The notes below the pieces were generated by a model, which saw only the letters and a list, made by a program, of their open reading frames with translations, did no database searches and had not been told where the DNA came from. Position numbers and translations under genes: made by a program. Shown piece after piece: positions 10,106 to 20,264 of a stretch of 64,000 nt of DNA. Within the stretch, counting starts at the first letter, position 1, and the number at the start of each line of letters is the position of its first letter. The stretch is from Agmasoma carcini (nom. nud.) (taxonomy: Eukaryota; Microsporidia; Thelohaniidae). The stretch is taken from NCBI GenBank assembly GCA_029232285.1, contig JAOXFI010000020.1, forward strand, positions 18,103 to 82,102, written 5' to 3'.

Positions 10106-10459
10106 TCAACCGATAAGATTTATTTTGTTCGTTTTTTTACTAAGCACATTATTAACAATCTTTAGTAAAATCACTGCAGATACTTCGTTACATGCTTGAT
10201 TATCGATGACTGTCTTAAAATTAGCAGTTTTTTTATCAAATTGCCTTTTATTTTGAAACCATATCTGAATTGATCTTTCTGGCATCCTAATAATAATAGA
10301 TAAATTTGAACGTGTTGTCTTGCTAGGATACTTAGTTATGTCATAGAGCTGTAAAAGGATACGAAACTGGAATTCAGTTGTTTTTCTCTTTACAAAATCC
10401 ATTTCTGTCTGCTTAAGCTTTAATATACCTATAAGTGCCTCTGCATATTTTTCTTCCAT
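10106..10459 (-). CDS. homeodomain protein, small
   Basis: 117 residues from the ATG at 10459; the frame is open slightly further but only from GTG. The homeodomain covers about residues 25-78: RKTTEFQFRILLQLYDITKYPSK, then helix 3 SIQIWFQNKRQFDKK with the invariant W-F-x-N-x-R. It is a non-TALE homeodomain. It shares the phrase I-T-[KR]-[YF]-P-S-K-x-T-R and Q-I-W-F-Q-N with the homeobox gene at 20265-20687, so the two are related. Such short homeodomain proteins with little else are typical of microsporidia. It presumably acts as a nuclear DNA-binding regulator; the targets are unknown. Confidence 0.93.
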   Translation of the reverse strand: MEEKYAEALIGILKLKQTEMDFVKRKTTEFQFRILLQLYDITKYPSKTTRSNLSIIIRMPERSIQIWFQNKRQFDKKTANFKTVIDNQACNEVSAVILLKIVNNVLSKKTNKINLIG

Positions 10460-11046
10460 CACTAATAAAAAAATTTTAAATTTAAAAGAAGAATATCTTA
10501 GATTTTAATATAAGAAAGCTAATCAACAATATTAGTTAAAGTATAGAAGAGTATATTATTGAATTGTATGAGTAATAAATACCACATTATTTTGATATAT
10601 TGATTTAAAACAAAGTGATCAAATGATTTTAGATAAAAACATTTATTCAAAATAAAGAATTGAAAAACATAAAATTCGAATAATTATTTTATAAAAATCA
10701 AAAAAGATCAAAAAAGTTAAATTCAAATGTTTATTTTATAAATTTTTAAAAAGTAAAAAAATTGTTTATTTTATAAATTTTTTAAAAAAATATAATTCAA
10801 ACAAAATAAAAAAAATTTTAATTCAAATATTTATTTTATAAAATTAAAAATATCAAATTTGTTTTTTTAAATGCATAGATCAATTAAAATAAAAAAAAAT
10901 TTAATAATCACTGATAATAAACCATAAAAGTAAACAAAACAAAATAATTTTAATAATCACTGATAATTAGCTATCAAATATGTTCATCACTCCATATAAA
11001 TGTACATTATTTATTTATAAAAAGTTTTTTTTTATATTTTTTCCAT
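10460..11046. other. divergent intergenic region between homeobox and Dre2 genes
   Basis: About 590 bases, almost purely A and T. It has several variants of aattcaaatgtttattttataaa between 10720 and 10850 and a repeated ttttaataatcactgataat (about 10900 and 10950). It must contain both promoters; no specific motif stands out. Confidence 0.5.
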
Positions 11047-11355
11047 ATGGAAAATAAAAAACTTGAAGATGCAATCAAAGAAGCAATGGAGGCACCGGTA
11101 GATCCAAATACTATAAATGAAGATGATTTTCTTACAATAGATGATAAAAAAAGAGTTGATAAGTGTGAAAGAAAGACACTTAAGCGTCAATGTGCTAATT
11201 GTACTTGCTCTAGAAAAAATGAAGAAAATAAAAGTTACAAAAGTAAATGTGGGTCTTGTTATTTAGGAGATGCTTTCAGATGTGCAAATTGTCCTTATTT
11301 GGGGATGCCCGCTTTTAAGGAGGGTGAAGAAGTGGATTTATCTGATGATTTATGA
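11047..11355 (+). CDS. DRE2: anamorsin/Dre2 C-terminal domain only (cytosolic Fe-S assembly)
   Basis: 102 residues. Dre2 carries electrons from Tah18 to the cytosolic Fe-S assembly machinery and holds two Fe-S clusters. The first cluster motif is Cys40-x8-Cys49-x2-Cys52-x-Cys54 (CANCTC). The second is Cys68-x2-Cys71-x7-Cys79-x2-Cys82 within [23 protein letters not shown], which is nearly invariant in the family. The N-terminal methyltransferase-like domain of yeast and human proteins (about 150-170 residues) is missing; only a short acidic lead remains. The start is the only ATG, preceded by an AT leader. This is a good example of domain stripping in microsporidia. Confidence 0.95.
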   Translation: MENKKLEDAIKEAMEAPVDPNTINEDDFLTIDDKKRVDKCERKTLKRQCANCTCSRKNEENKSYKSKCGSCYLGDAFRCANCPYLGMPAFKEGEEVDLSDDL

Positions 11356-11599
11356 ATAAAAGTTTAAGATTTTGATTTTATAATAAAAGGATGTGTTTTT
11401 ATGTAATATTAAAACAGATCAAAATGAAAAATTTTAATCATGTTAAAATCTTACATCAATAATAAAATTATATATAAATTAATATATAATTATAATATAA
11501 AATGGATATAAAAAATTATATAATAAAATTATAATAAAAATATACATACATTATTACAATTATAAAAAAGACCAAATTTCAATAAATTAGCAAAGAATT

Positions 11600-11830
11600 T
11601 CACTTTCATGTATAGATTTGTGAAGCAACAGGTTATTGAGCTAAAACATGTACATATGATACATATAACCCTATCTAACCTAATCTAACGATAGATAAAC
11701 ACTTTTTATTGGTATAAAAGACCACTTCTTAAGATATAAGCAAGTCGGTATACGTAAAATATCAAATCTGTAAAAAATGTAACTTTATAGTTTTGGTATC
11801 ACCATCTAAGTATAAATAATAATGATCAAT
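11600..11830 (+). repeat. family A dispersed repeat, old fragment
   Basis: Order of words matches the family A copies at 32700 and 50590: gatagataaacac, then acttcttaagatataagc, then a 'tatacgtaa' block, then tatagttttggtatcaccatctaag. It is diverged and truncated at both ends. Confidence 0.5.
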
Positions 11831-12248
11831 TATAATATAAATGGATTATCCTTTATGGGCAAGTTATCTCAATCTGTTATATTGTAATACATGAAATTAT
11901 AATCTTTAATCTAAAAACTTAAGATATCACATGATGGCTCATTGTTTAATAGAAATAGGCATTATCATTTGTAGATCTAGTTTTAAAGTATTGATTATTC
12001 TACAAATTAAAATATTATTTCTTTTAAATCACTTACATTCTTATATGAACAAATTTTATATTTTATTGTTAATAATTTGAATTGTACTAAAAATGGTAAA
12101 ACTTACTGCTATACAACGACCACACATTCATATATTAAAAATTGGCTTCCTTCTCTTATAAGTAAGATGTTTTTAATAATAAATATATTATTATATGAAA
12201 AAAATAATATTGTGTTTCTTCTATAGTTCTCATATTTGTGTTTCTTCT

Positions 12249-12305
12249 ATATTATATTATATTATATTATATTATATTATATTATATTATATTATATTAT
12301 ATTAT
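12249..12305 (+). repeat. pentanucleotide microsatellite (tatat/attat)n
   Basis: About eleven uninterrupted copies of a 5-base unit. It produces a Tyr/Ile/Leu-rich open frame by chance, which is not a gene. Confidence 0.95.
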
Positions 12306-12395
12306 AAAGCTTTATAACGTTTATATCACTATTTACACATTTTTTATACACCCAATGACTATATACCAAAATATAGAAAAATATACAAAATTATT

Positions 12396-12554
12396 TCATT
12401 TAGTACTAAATTCAACAAAATCATCATTCTTATATGATACAGGACACTTAACAACATCAACAACACTAGAGGACAGCTTAATCTCTCCATCAGAAGCTTG
12501 CTTAACAGACATCTCATCTTTTTTTAAATTTTCTAAAATTTTTGAGTTTCTCAT
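12396..12554 (-). CDS. small protein (52 residues) of unknown function
   Basis: An intact frame on the minus strand from ATG 12554 to TGA 12396. The ATG is directly preceded by GCCC, the same CCC-at-the-start signature seen at actin and other well-expressed genes here. The protein is soluble, lysine- and serine-rich at its N-terminus (MRNSKILENLKKDEM) and ends in KCPVSYKNDDFVEF plus three residues. It lies about 210 bases downstream of actin in the same direction. Its composition looks protein-like, in contrast to the low-complexity frame on the opposite strand. I recognise no family. The region upstream of its start is tandemly multiplied (see the junction repeat). Confidence 0.6.
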   Translation of the reverse strand: MRNSKILENLKKDEMSVKQASDGEIKLSSSVVDVVKCPVSYKNDDFVEFSTK

Positions 12555-12763
12555 GGGCAAAAAAATAAAAAATGATGTAATTAGAATGATAGCACTTCTT
12601 TATTAAATATTTGAGTCTCTCATGACCAAAAGACGATGTAATTAGAATGATAGCACTTTTATTGAAATGTTTGAGCCTCTCATAACCAAAAGACGATAAA
12701 ACTAATTTTTTATTAAATTTCTCAGAGCCAAAAAATAAAAAAACAATGTAACTAGAATTTAAT
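12541..12763 (-). repeat. tandem copies of the actin-3'-end / small-gene-start junction
   Basis: Read on the minus strand, about four degrading units of 50-70 bases occur. Each begins with an AGTGC block like the last actin codons (GGAAGTGCTTTTAA), continues with CTAATTACATCG-like spacer, and ends with a version of the small gene's start (ATGAGAGACTCAAATATT; compare the live ATGAGAAACTCAAAAATT). The copies closer to actin have lost the ATG or have stops right after it. Confidence 0.75.
12555..12558 (-). promoter_or_regulatory. GCCC start-site motif of the 52-residue gene
   Basis: GCCC directly abuts ATG 12554 on the minus strand. It is the main support, besides composition, for calling this tiny frame a gene. 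Confidence 0.5.
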
Positions 12764-13881
12764 TAAAAGCACTTCCTATGAACAATAACAGAACCGTGCT
12801 CATTATATTCATCCTTAGAGATCCACATACTAGAGAATGTAGACAAAGAAGCAAGAATAGAACCTCCAATCCATACAGAATACTTCCTTTCACAAGGTGC
12901 ACTTACTGCAACATCAATAGTAGATGGTGCAAGGTTCTTAAGTTCAATCTCAAGTCTCTTCTCAATATTATTAAGACAAGTAGTACCACCACTTAGAACA
13001 ACCGACTTATAAAGTTCTCTTCTAATATCAACATCACAACGTTGAATAGAATTGTATAAAGAATAAGCAATACCACTCTGTTCACCACCAGTAAGAGAAG
13101 GTCTAAACAAGATTTCAGGGGCTCTGAACATTTGTGAGCCAATTGTAATAACTCTTCCATCAGGAAGCTCATAATCTTCAGTTCTGTTGTTAGTTTTCAT
13201 TTCTTCCTCAAAATTAGTGGAAACATAGCACAACCTCTCCTTAATATCACGTACAATTTCAGTTTCGGCTGTAGTGGTAAAAGAGCAACCAGTTTCTGTT
13301 AAAAGCTTTACTAACTCCCTTGTAACAGATCTACCAGCAATATCAAGTCTACTAATAGCATGTGGAAGTGAATAACCCTCATAGATAGGAACAGTATGAC
13401 TAACACCATCACCAGAGTCTAATACTATACCAGTTGTCTTACCAGATGAATAAAGACTAAGAACGGCCTGAATCTGAACATACATAGCTGGTACATCGAA
13501 AGTTTCGAATAATATTTGAGTCATCTTTTCTCTGTTTTTCTTTGAATTCAGAGGAGCTTCAGTCATAAGGACTGGAGCATCTCTAGGATCTACTCTAAGC
13601 TCATTGCAGAAAGTGTGATGCCATATTTTCTCCATGAAGTCCCAGTCTTGGACTTCACCATTTTCAAGAGCATACTTGAGAGTTAATATACCTCTCTTAG
13701 TGTTAGCTTCATCTCCAACGTAGGATTGTTTCTGGTTCATACCAACCATAACACCCTCATAACGAGGTATACCAACGACACTAGGGAATACAGCCTTTGG
13801 AGCATCATCACCAGCAATACCGGCCTTTAAAACACCTGTACCATTATCTATGACTACGGCTGAGTTTGTTTTTTCTACCAT
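12763..13881 (-). CDS. ACT1: actin
   Basis: 372 residues against 375 in typical actins, essentially full length. Actin polymerises with ATP hydrolysis to build filaments. Visible are the nucleotide-binding phosphate loops ([20 protein letters not shown] and [20 protein letters not shown]), the typical [20 protein letters not shown], and the C-terminal VHRKCF. Several usually invariant positions differ (for example [17 protein letters not shown]), as expected for divergent microsporidian actins. The start is fixed by homology and by an ACCCCA block right before the ATG. The gene reads towards the small gene at 12396-12554. The opposite-strand frames here are shadows. Confidence 0.99.
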   Translation of the reverse strand: MVEKTNSAVVIDNGTGVLKAGIAGDDAPKAVFPSVVGIPRYEGVMVGMNQKQSYVGDEANTKRGILTLKYALENGEVQDWDFMEKIWHHTFCNELRVDPRDAPVLMTEAPLNSKKNREKMTQILFETFDVPAMYVQIQAVLSLYSSGKTTGIVLDSGDGVSHTVPIYEGYSLPHAISRLDIAGRSVTRELVKLLTETGCSFTTTAETEIVRDIKERLCYVSTNFEEEMKTNNRTEDYELPDGRVITIGSQMFRAPEILFRPSLTGGEQSGIAYSLYNSIQRCDVDIRRELYKSVVLSGGTTCLNNIEKRLEIELKNLAPSTIDVAVSAPCERKYSVWIGGSILASLSTFSSMWISKDEYNEHGSVIVHRKCF

Positions 13882-13890
13882 TGGGGTTAA
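13882..13890 (-). promoter_or_regulatory. CCC start-site motif of actin
   Basis: On the minus strand the sequence reads TTAACCCCA then ATG, with the CCCC at 13886-13883. An AT-rich TATATAAAAAA-type stretch lies about 20-30 bases further upstream. CCC or GGG blocks right before the start codon are described for highly expressed microsporidian genes; the link to transcription start is known for the group, not proven here. Confidence 0.65.
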
Positions 13891-14367
13891 AATTTTTTTT
13901 TTTTTATATAGAAAACAAACAAAAAATTAATTGAGTGAAAGTGTTTGACATAAATGAAAATGACGTATAAAAAATTATATTTTAAAAGTTTTCACAATCT
14001 TTGATTATTAATTTATAATAAATTAATTTAAGATGAAGTGATCTATATGTTTTAATTATCAATAGTATTTGATTGTTTCATAGTGATGTGATTTATATAG
14101 AAATATCAGATTAATGCCATTTCTTTAACCGATATTTTTCATCATCTATGATTATGCTATAGAAGTGAATAATAGTTATATATATATTGATCAATAAGAA
14201 TATATGTTAATTATATTGTTTTAAAGCTTTAATATGATCATATTTGGATGTATTAGCTTTGCTTTAATTATGTAAATAATTTAATATAAAAGTATATAAA
14301 TAGAATTACTTAAATTTATAATATTTAATTTTTACTTATAAATAAATTTTATTAAAATTTTTCAAAA
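13891..14367. other. divergent promoter region between actin and Bud23
   Basis: About 480 bases of AT-rich DNA with no gene. It ends with taaaatttttcaaaaATG at the Bud23 start, an AAATTT-type block that recurs upstream of several other starts in the window. Confidence 0.5.
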
Positions 14368-14964
14368 ATGGCTTTGCCAGAATTTACAGCACCAGCTGAA
14401 TATTATTATGATGAAGTTGCAAGTAAAAAATACCATAAAAACTCAAGAATAATTCAAGTTCAGAAGGAAATCACTCAAAAGGCTTTAGATCTACTAAAAA
14501 TATCAAAAGAGCAACCCATAATTTTAGATATAGGATGTGGTTCTGGTCTTAGTGGTGAAGTTTTAGATGGATACAATTGGGTAGGAATTGATATTTCAAG
14601 CTCTATGCTAAACATAGCTAGTTCAGTCAACCCTAATGTCATATTAGGAGATATTGGTGATAAAATGCCATTCAGAACGAATAGCTTTGACTACGGGATC
14701 AGTATAAGTGTTGTTCAGTGGTTGTTTCAATCGTTTAAGTCATCTCATGATATCAGAAGCAGAATAAAGCAATTCCTATCGATGATTTACAACATTATCA
14801 AGTACAAGACTGTCATACAATTGTATTGTTCTGAGCAAAACATTGAAATCTTTAAGAAAATGGCTTTAAGACAAAGATTTAATGTAAATATTGTGATTGA
14901 CAATAAGAAAAGCAAAAAGAGGAAATATTTTGTCATTTTAGAAAAGGATTTTGATGATTTTTAG
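14368..14964 (+). CDS. BUD23: 18S rRNA (guanine-N7) methyltransferase Bud23
   Basis: 198 residues. Bud23 (WBSCR22) with Trm112 methylates a guanine in 18S rRNA and is needed for small-subunit maturation. The N-terminus is family-specific: PAEYYYDEVASKKYHKNSRII, followed by the SAM-binding motif I IILDIGCGSGLSGE (51-64), WVGIDISSSML (71-81) and GDIGDKMPF. FDYGISISVVQWLF is the usual substrate-pocket stretch. It is about 75 residues shorter than yeast Bud23, losing most of the basic C-terminal tail, though KKSKKRK remains near the end. The start is the first ATG. Confidence 0.93.
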   Translation: MALPEFTAPAEYYYDEVASKKYHKNSRIIQVQKEITQKALDLLKISKEQPIILDIGCGSGLSGEVLDGYNWVGIDISSSMLNIASSVNPNVILGDIGDKMPFRTNSFDYGISISVVQWLFQSFKSSHDIRSRIKQFLSMIYNIIKYKTVIQLYCSEQNIEIFKKMALRQRFNVNIVIDNKKSKKRKYFVILEKDFDDF

Positions 14965-15609
14965 AAATAAATTTATTTATATTGTTGAATTTATTATTTT
15001 TATAAATATAGTTAAAATACGAAATAATTTGATTTAAATACTAAAGTGTGTTTCTTTTTTGTATAATATTCATAAAAGGGTATAATTTTAATATAAAGAT
15101 CAATTTAATTCATATTTAACATAAATATAAGTATTATATGATCAAAAGTGTAATATTTATATATGATACCCCCATCTTAAAAATATGACTATTTTTTTGA
15201 TTATTTATAATTACTAAAATAATATTACATAATAAATTAAATTCTTATACTATAATTACCATATAATAAATAATATAACATCTGTAGGATATATTTACAT
15301 CCTTTAATATTATTTCACCCTATTTTATTAACTTTAAGTAATATATCTACTAAATACAATATTAAAGCTTTAAAGTATAGTTAAAATGATATAAAATATG
15401 GTATTTTATGATTATATATGATCTATAAGCCGTATCACTTGTTTTTATAATATTAAACCATTATATGCATGTTTATTGCTAAATAATCAAATATGAAGAT
15501 GATTTACATAAATATATATCTAATATAACATCTATATCATCAAATGATTGAAAGAATTATAATTTAATATTCTGTTTCCAAATTTTGTTAGTAAAATAAA
15601 TTTTTTATA
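14965..15609. other. gene-free AT-rich spacer
   Basis: About 650 bases with no gene or obvious repeat. It ends in the CCC-type start of the Sec7 gene. Confidence 0.5.
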
Positions 15610-15613
15610 CCCA
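15610..15613 (+). promoter_or_regulatory. CCC start-site motif of the Sec7 gene
   Basis: CCCA directly precedes ATG 15614, after an AAATTTTTT run. Same arrangement as actin. Confidence 0.55.
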
Positions 15614-18600
15614 ATGACCTTAAACTCTGAAGAGAATGCTGCAGTAAAGGACAGTGATATGGTAGATGGGAATGCTACATCAAACATACAATCAGATATT
15701 GTATTTACTTCACCAGTTCTTGAACCAAACAATAATTCAAATTTTAATTTAAACAAGTTCAATGGATCACTCAACTCTAAAGATTCCGAAATATCAGTTG
15801 ATTTCATAGAAGAGAAGACCACACTATTCACTGATGACAGTTTCAAGTCACAAGAAATTAAAAGCTATGCCCCAAAGGATGAAGAAATCATAAAAGCTTT
15901 GATAAACCTTGCTCCATCAAAGGAATCAAGAAAAATAACATCAAAAATCAACAAATTAAGTGTTGATGAGATTATCGAATTATCTTTAACTGAAAAACTA
16001 CCTACCAAGGATATTATCCATTTTCTATCAATTCTAAACAGATTTCCTAATCTAAGGGTTGATGTTCAAAAAATGGTGGAATTGAAGTTCCCTATGGAGA
16101 AAAACATACAAAACTTATTATTGCTTTACTTTGACACATTAACATTACTTAATATTGATCTAGAACAGAAAATACACTGTTTTTATAGATACATTTATAT
16201 CTTTCAAAATTATTCTAATCTTCCATTTGAATTGTACAAATTATTTAAGAATTTTCTAAATAAGGAATTTATCAATTTCTTCATTTCTAAAAGATTTTAT
16301 CTAAAATTTAGCTTTTTAGACCAGTTTTTGATTGATTACCCAGAATATGCCACCAGAATAGCTTATGATGTTTCTAAGTTAAGAAGATTAGCGTATTCTA
16401 TATCTCCTAACAATTGGGTTATAGGAGAGTGGGAAATCGAGACACCACACGTAACAGATGTATTTTATAATGTTGATATGGTATTTTATCAAAAATCATA
16501 CACTTCTAAGCTTGTTGATAACAGAAATGACTTTTTGAATATTTTAAAATTTGATCTAAGAAATGCAACTAAGGATTGTATTAACAAATATAGGGATAAA
16601 ACATACTATACTATTAAGATAGTTGATAATGGGAAGGATATGATCATAAGAGGTGGTCATGACTCTGAAAAGATAACATTTTATGATATTTGTCATATAA
16701 AAATGATAAATAAGAAAAATTTTATAAAAGATATTTATAAATTTAATGGAAGTCTTAAAGTTGATCATATTGAAGAAAAATACGGTGAATATTTGTGCAA
16801 ACTTCTTAGAATATCACCAGAAACCAATTTAAAGTCTTTAGGTGATTTTTTGGGTAAACTTAAGAACGTAGAATATCTTAAAAAGTTTTCTTTATTAGGA
16901 AATTATAAAGACTTAAGCCCACTACAAGCCTTAAGATTGTATTTGAAAGGTTTTCACTTGCCAGGTGAGTCGCAGATCATTGATAGAATGATAAGAGCTT
17001 TCATTGATAAGTATTGTGATGATAATATTAAAGAGAATAGACAATCGTATTTTGATTTGACATATTCTTTTATTATTTTGAATACTTTGCTTCATAATGT
17101 TAATGTAGAAAGGAAATATACGTTTGAGGAGTATGTTAATACATTAAAGCAGCATGATTTTGATCTTAATGAACTTAAATCATTTTTTGATGAAATTAAG
17201 GAAAAGGAAATTAAGTTTCCACCTGGCTGGGAGGATTCATATGATAAGTATTTGTTATATGAAGAGTTAAAATCAAGTGGTGTGCATGATGTAGTTGATT
17301 TAAAATCAATAGAAGCACTTAAGGGTGTTTATTCTATATGTGCTACTCATTTTAGTGATATGCATCTTAAGAATATACAGTCTTCCTATGAAGGTGAAGC
17401 CATTCCTGATCATCTTGGTAATAATAATGTTTATTATTGTGAGAAATGTATATTATTTGCTTATAGAGAAATATTTAAGTCATTATATAAAGATTTTAGC
17501 TTTGTTAAGCCTGAAATATTTTATGAAATTGTAGTGATCCTTGACCTGCCATATTTATTTGAAGAATATATTAAGGAAAATTCACATAATTTGATGAGAT
17601 TTTTCCAATCCTTTAAGTTATATGCCACTTCGTTTGAGATTACAGACAAATTATCAGAATTATTATCAAAAAATCTATCAAGAATTGAAAAGCCAACGTT
17701 TTTTTCTAAGCCTAAGATTTTGACACAATTTTCAAGTGTTCATAGTGAATTTTTGGAATTAAAATTTGAAAAATTTGCTAATGAGAATATAAGAAAGATA
17801 GATCAAGAGATAGTGTTACCTATTGTAAAGAATAATATTTATCAGCTTGATGATATTTCTTTCTTAAGTGAAGATAAAATCAACAAGGTTTTGGATTTTT
17901 TAGCTGATCAAAATGATTTTGATAATTTTAAAAAATTTCTATCAAAGGATAAGAAATTCATTAAGCAATATTTTGCATCATCAAAGCATTTAAATATTGA
18001 TTTTTATAGAATATTTGCTAATTATAAAATATTTGATGAAGATTCTCTAGTGATTTATAGCAAATATGATTCATTTAGTGATTTAATTAGTGTTTCTAGT
18101 ACGTATGGTAGTGTTGAAGTATCAGATATTGATAAGATTGTGTTATCTAAGTATTGTGATTTAGGTATAAGGTTTAGTTATAAAGAGAATTTTATATTTG
18201 ATGATCAAAAGCTTATCAAATATTTACAAAATAATAATTCAATATTAAATATAAACAAAATATATAAAATTCATTATAAAAATTGTCCTTTAGAGAATAA
18301 ATTTTATTGTGATTTTAACAAAGTGGCATATTTGATGCTAAGAGTTGATAGAAGTAAGGAATTAAGGAATTATTTGGTTAGTGTTGTTAATTATTTAAGT
18401 GATTCATTGATTTTGTTAACAGCCTTGTATAAATATTTGGATTCTTTGTTTTTTGATCCTTCTATTGATTCTAACTTAAAGGTTAAATTGGTAGAAATAT
18501 ATAAGAAGAGGGCTAAGCTAGATAGTGTTTGTTGTGTAGGTAAGAAATTAGACAGGGGGATTGTTGATGAAGTGATTAAAAGATTATCTAAAAGTGAGTT

Positions 18601-18637
18601 TAAGCAAGAAGTTAAAGGTGAAGTAGTTGAATTGTAA
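15614..18637 (+). CDS. SEC7: Sec7-domain ARF guanine nucleotide exchange factor
   Basis: 1007 residues. The Sec7 domain activates ARF GTPases by GDP/GTP exchange and drives vesicle formation at the Golgi. The domain lies at about residues 380-560: SPLQALRLYLKGFHLPG, then the catalytic 'glutamic finger' E452 in PGESQIIDR, then RAFIDKYCDD and the hydrophobic-groove helix SFIILNTLLHNVNV. Flanking regions are helical and low in recognisable motifs, consistent with the DCB/HUS and HDS armadillo-like parts of large ARF-GEFs. It is about half the length of yeast Sec7 (2009 residues), so it may serve both Sec7 and GEA roles. Start fixed by the CCCA-ATG context. Early residues are acidic and poorly conserved. 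Confidence 0.92.
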   Translation: MTLNSEENAAVKDSDMVDGNATSNIQSDIVFTSPVLEPNNNSNFNLNKFNGSLNSKDSEISVDFIEEKTTLFTDDSFKSQEIKSYAPKDEEIIKALINLAPSKESRKITSKINKLSVDEIIELSLTEKLPTKDIIHFLSILNRFPNLRVDVQKMVELKFPMEKNIQNLLLLYFDTLTLLNIDLEQKIHCFYRYIYIFQNYSNLPFELYKLFKNFLNKEFINFFISKRFYLKFSFLDQFLIDYPEYATRIAYDVSKLRRLAYSISPNNWVIGEWEIETPHVTDVFYNVDMVFYQKSYTSKLVDNRNDFLNILKFDLRNATKDCINKYRDKTYYTIKIVDNGKDMIIRGGHDSEKITFYDICHIKMINKKNFIKDIYKFNGSLKVDHIEEKYGEYLCKLLRISPETNLKSLGDFLGKLKNVEYLKKFSLLGNYKDLSPLQALRLYLKGFHLPGESQIIDRMIRAFIDKYCDDNIKENRQSYFDLTYSFIILNTLLHNVNVERKYTFEEYVNTLKQHDFDLNELKSFFDEIKEKEIKFPPGWEDSYDKYLLYEELKSSGVHDVVDLKSIEALKGVYSICATHFSDMHLKNIQSSYEGEAIPDHLGNNNVYYCEKCILFAYREIFKSLYKDFSFVKPEIFYEIVVILDLPYLFEEYIKENSHNLMRFFQSFKLYATSFEITDKLSELLSKNLSRIEKPTFFSKPKILTQFSSVHSEFLELKFEKFANENIRKIDQEIVLPIVKNNIYQLDDISFLSEDKINKVLDFLADQNDFDNFKKFLSKDKKFIKQYFASSKHLNIDFYRIFANYKIFDEDSLVIYSKYDSFSDLISVSSTYGSVEVSDIDKIVLSKYCDLGIRFSYKENFIFDDQKLIKYLQNNNSILNINKIYKIHYKNCPLENKFYCDFNKVAYLMLRVDRSKELRNYLVSVVNYLSDSLILLTALYKYLDSLFFDPSIDSNLKVKLVEIYKKRAKLDSVCCVGKKLDRGIVDEVIKRLSKSEFKQEVKGEVVEL

Positions 18638-20264
18638 AAATAAGAAAAATAAAATTATTTTTTAAAATTATTATTTTTATATGTGAGGGGAGGGTGGTTG
18701 AATTATAAGAAAAATAAATATTATTATTATATATATGAGAGGAGTAGCTAATTATAAAAATAAGAAAAGTAAATTCGTTAGTTTTTTATATGTAAGGGGT
18801 AGCTAAATTATATAAGATAACTATTTCATTTTTCAATTTTTTGTATTATGTAGAGGTATTAAATAAGCTGACTTAAAATTTATAAGAGATTAATATATAT
18901 GTTGAAATATTTATCATGAATATAAACATTGTCCTTATCAAGACTATTTCTTAAATATTTATAGGATGTGATTTCTCTATCTAATTATAAACATTTTATA
19001 TCAATTTATAAATATCTGTCTATGAGAAGAAGCAATTCCGACCGAGACTATAAATACCATTAAATAAAAAATTTAACCCTAAATCATGTCGAGAATGATT
19101 ATAAGTGATAATAATGTATATTTATTGATATGAATGTAAGCAAATAATAAAATAAAAATTTATTTGTAATTGGATGTAAGCCCATTTAGCTATTGTCTTT
19201 ATCAAAGTTACTTCTTAAATAATATAAAATTTTATCTTAATTTCAAATAATATTTTATGAATTATAATAAGGGTTTTCGATCTATTTGCAAATTTTTACA
19301 TCAACTGGTAAATATTATATATTAATTTAATATTAGTTAGTTAGTCTCTATTTACCTATTTTTATATCAAATAAAATATTAATATTTATACTTAGATATG
19401 AATTATTTAAAATTAGATAGAGAAACTCTACATTATAATTTTAGTGAATGAATCATCATGAAGAGAAATAAAACATATAACTAAGGTCAAATATAATAAA
19501 ATAAGTCATTTCTAAAGTATATTTACTTATTAATACTTGCAAGGTTATAACTAGATAGCATTTATTACACTGTATATCAATACTTAATAACTTAAATCTA
19601 TTTTTTATTAAAGCTAAATTTTGATTATTTTTATAATTATTTGTTAAAATTTATAAATAAAAATATTAAAAATATTTTGTATGTTTGTATTTATTTAAAA
19701 AATAGGTAAATATTTTTAATCAAAAATTAACTTATTTTATTTGTTAGAAATTTATTTATTATAAATTAATATATTATTATTATTTTAATAATAATAAACT
19801 TTAATAATATCATATTATCATAAAATCATACTATCATACTATCACACTATCATACTATCATACTATCACACTATCATACTATCACACTATCACCATATCA
19901 TACTATTATCATTATAATATAAATTTTTTTAAATTTTAAACTTTTTTTGATAAAATTTTGTTTTTAATTTTAATTTGTTTATATTAAAAAAAAATTAACA
20001 AAAAATAAGGCAAAAATAATAACTTTTAATACTTTCTATTAATTTTTATACTAACATGATCATAACTCATCCTTTACCTCTACACCCCTCTCAATATACC
20101 ACTTCAACCATTTGTTTATTATTAATATTTAATTTTACATTAAAACAAACATCTTTCAAACTCATATTAATATTCATTCAACTATTTACCAATACTATTA
20201 TCCTGTCATCCATCCATTTCATAAATAAATTTTCTACTATAAAATTATCTACCCAACAATATTT
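18638..20264. other. 1.6-kb gene-free region with simple repeats
   Basis: Near 18660-18810 three imperfect ~65-base units share atatgtgagggg / atatgagagga / atatgtaagggg followed by 'tagctaa' and 'ataagaaaa'. Near 19020-19075 is a phrase (gaagaagcaattccgaccga) matching the reverse complement of 37222-37275. 19813-19900 is a decamer array. No gene seen. Confidence 0.5.
19813..19900 (+). repeat. decamer array actatcatac / actatcacac
   Basis: About nine tandem 10-base units alternating catac and cacac endings. Plain minisatellite. Confidence 0.85.

Larger units (their letters stand above)
11356..12395. other. gene-free region with repeat fragments
   Basis: No gene seen. 11600-11830 resembles the middle of repeat family A, and 12249-12305 is a pure pentanucleotide array; both are listed separately. 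Confidence 0.5.

Noticed and set aside
12238..12606. 122-residue plus-strand frame with Tyr/Ile-rich start
   Set aside because: Its first part is a pentanucleotide array and the rest is opposite the 52-residue minus-strand gene; it starts with GTG.
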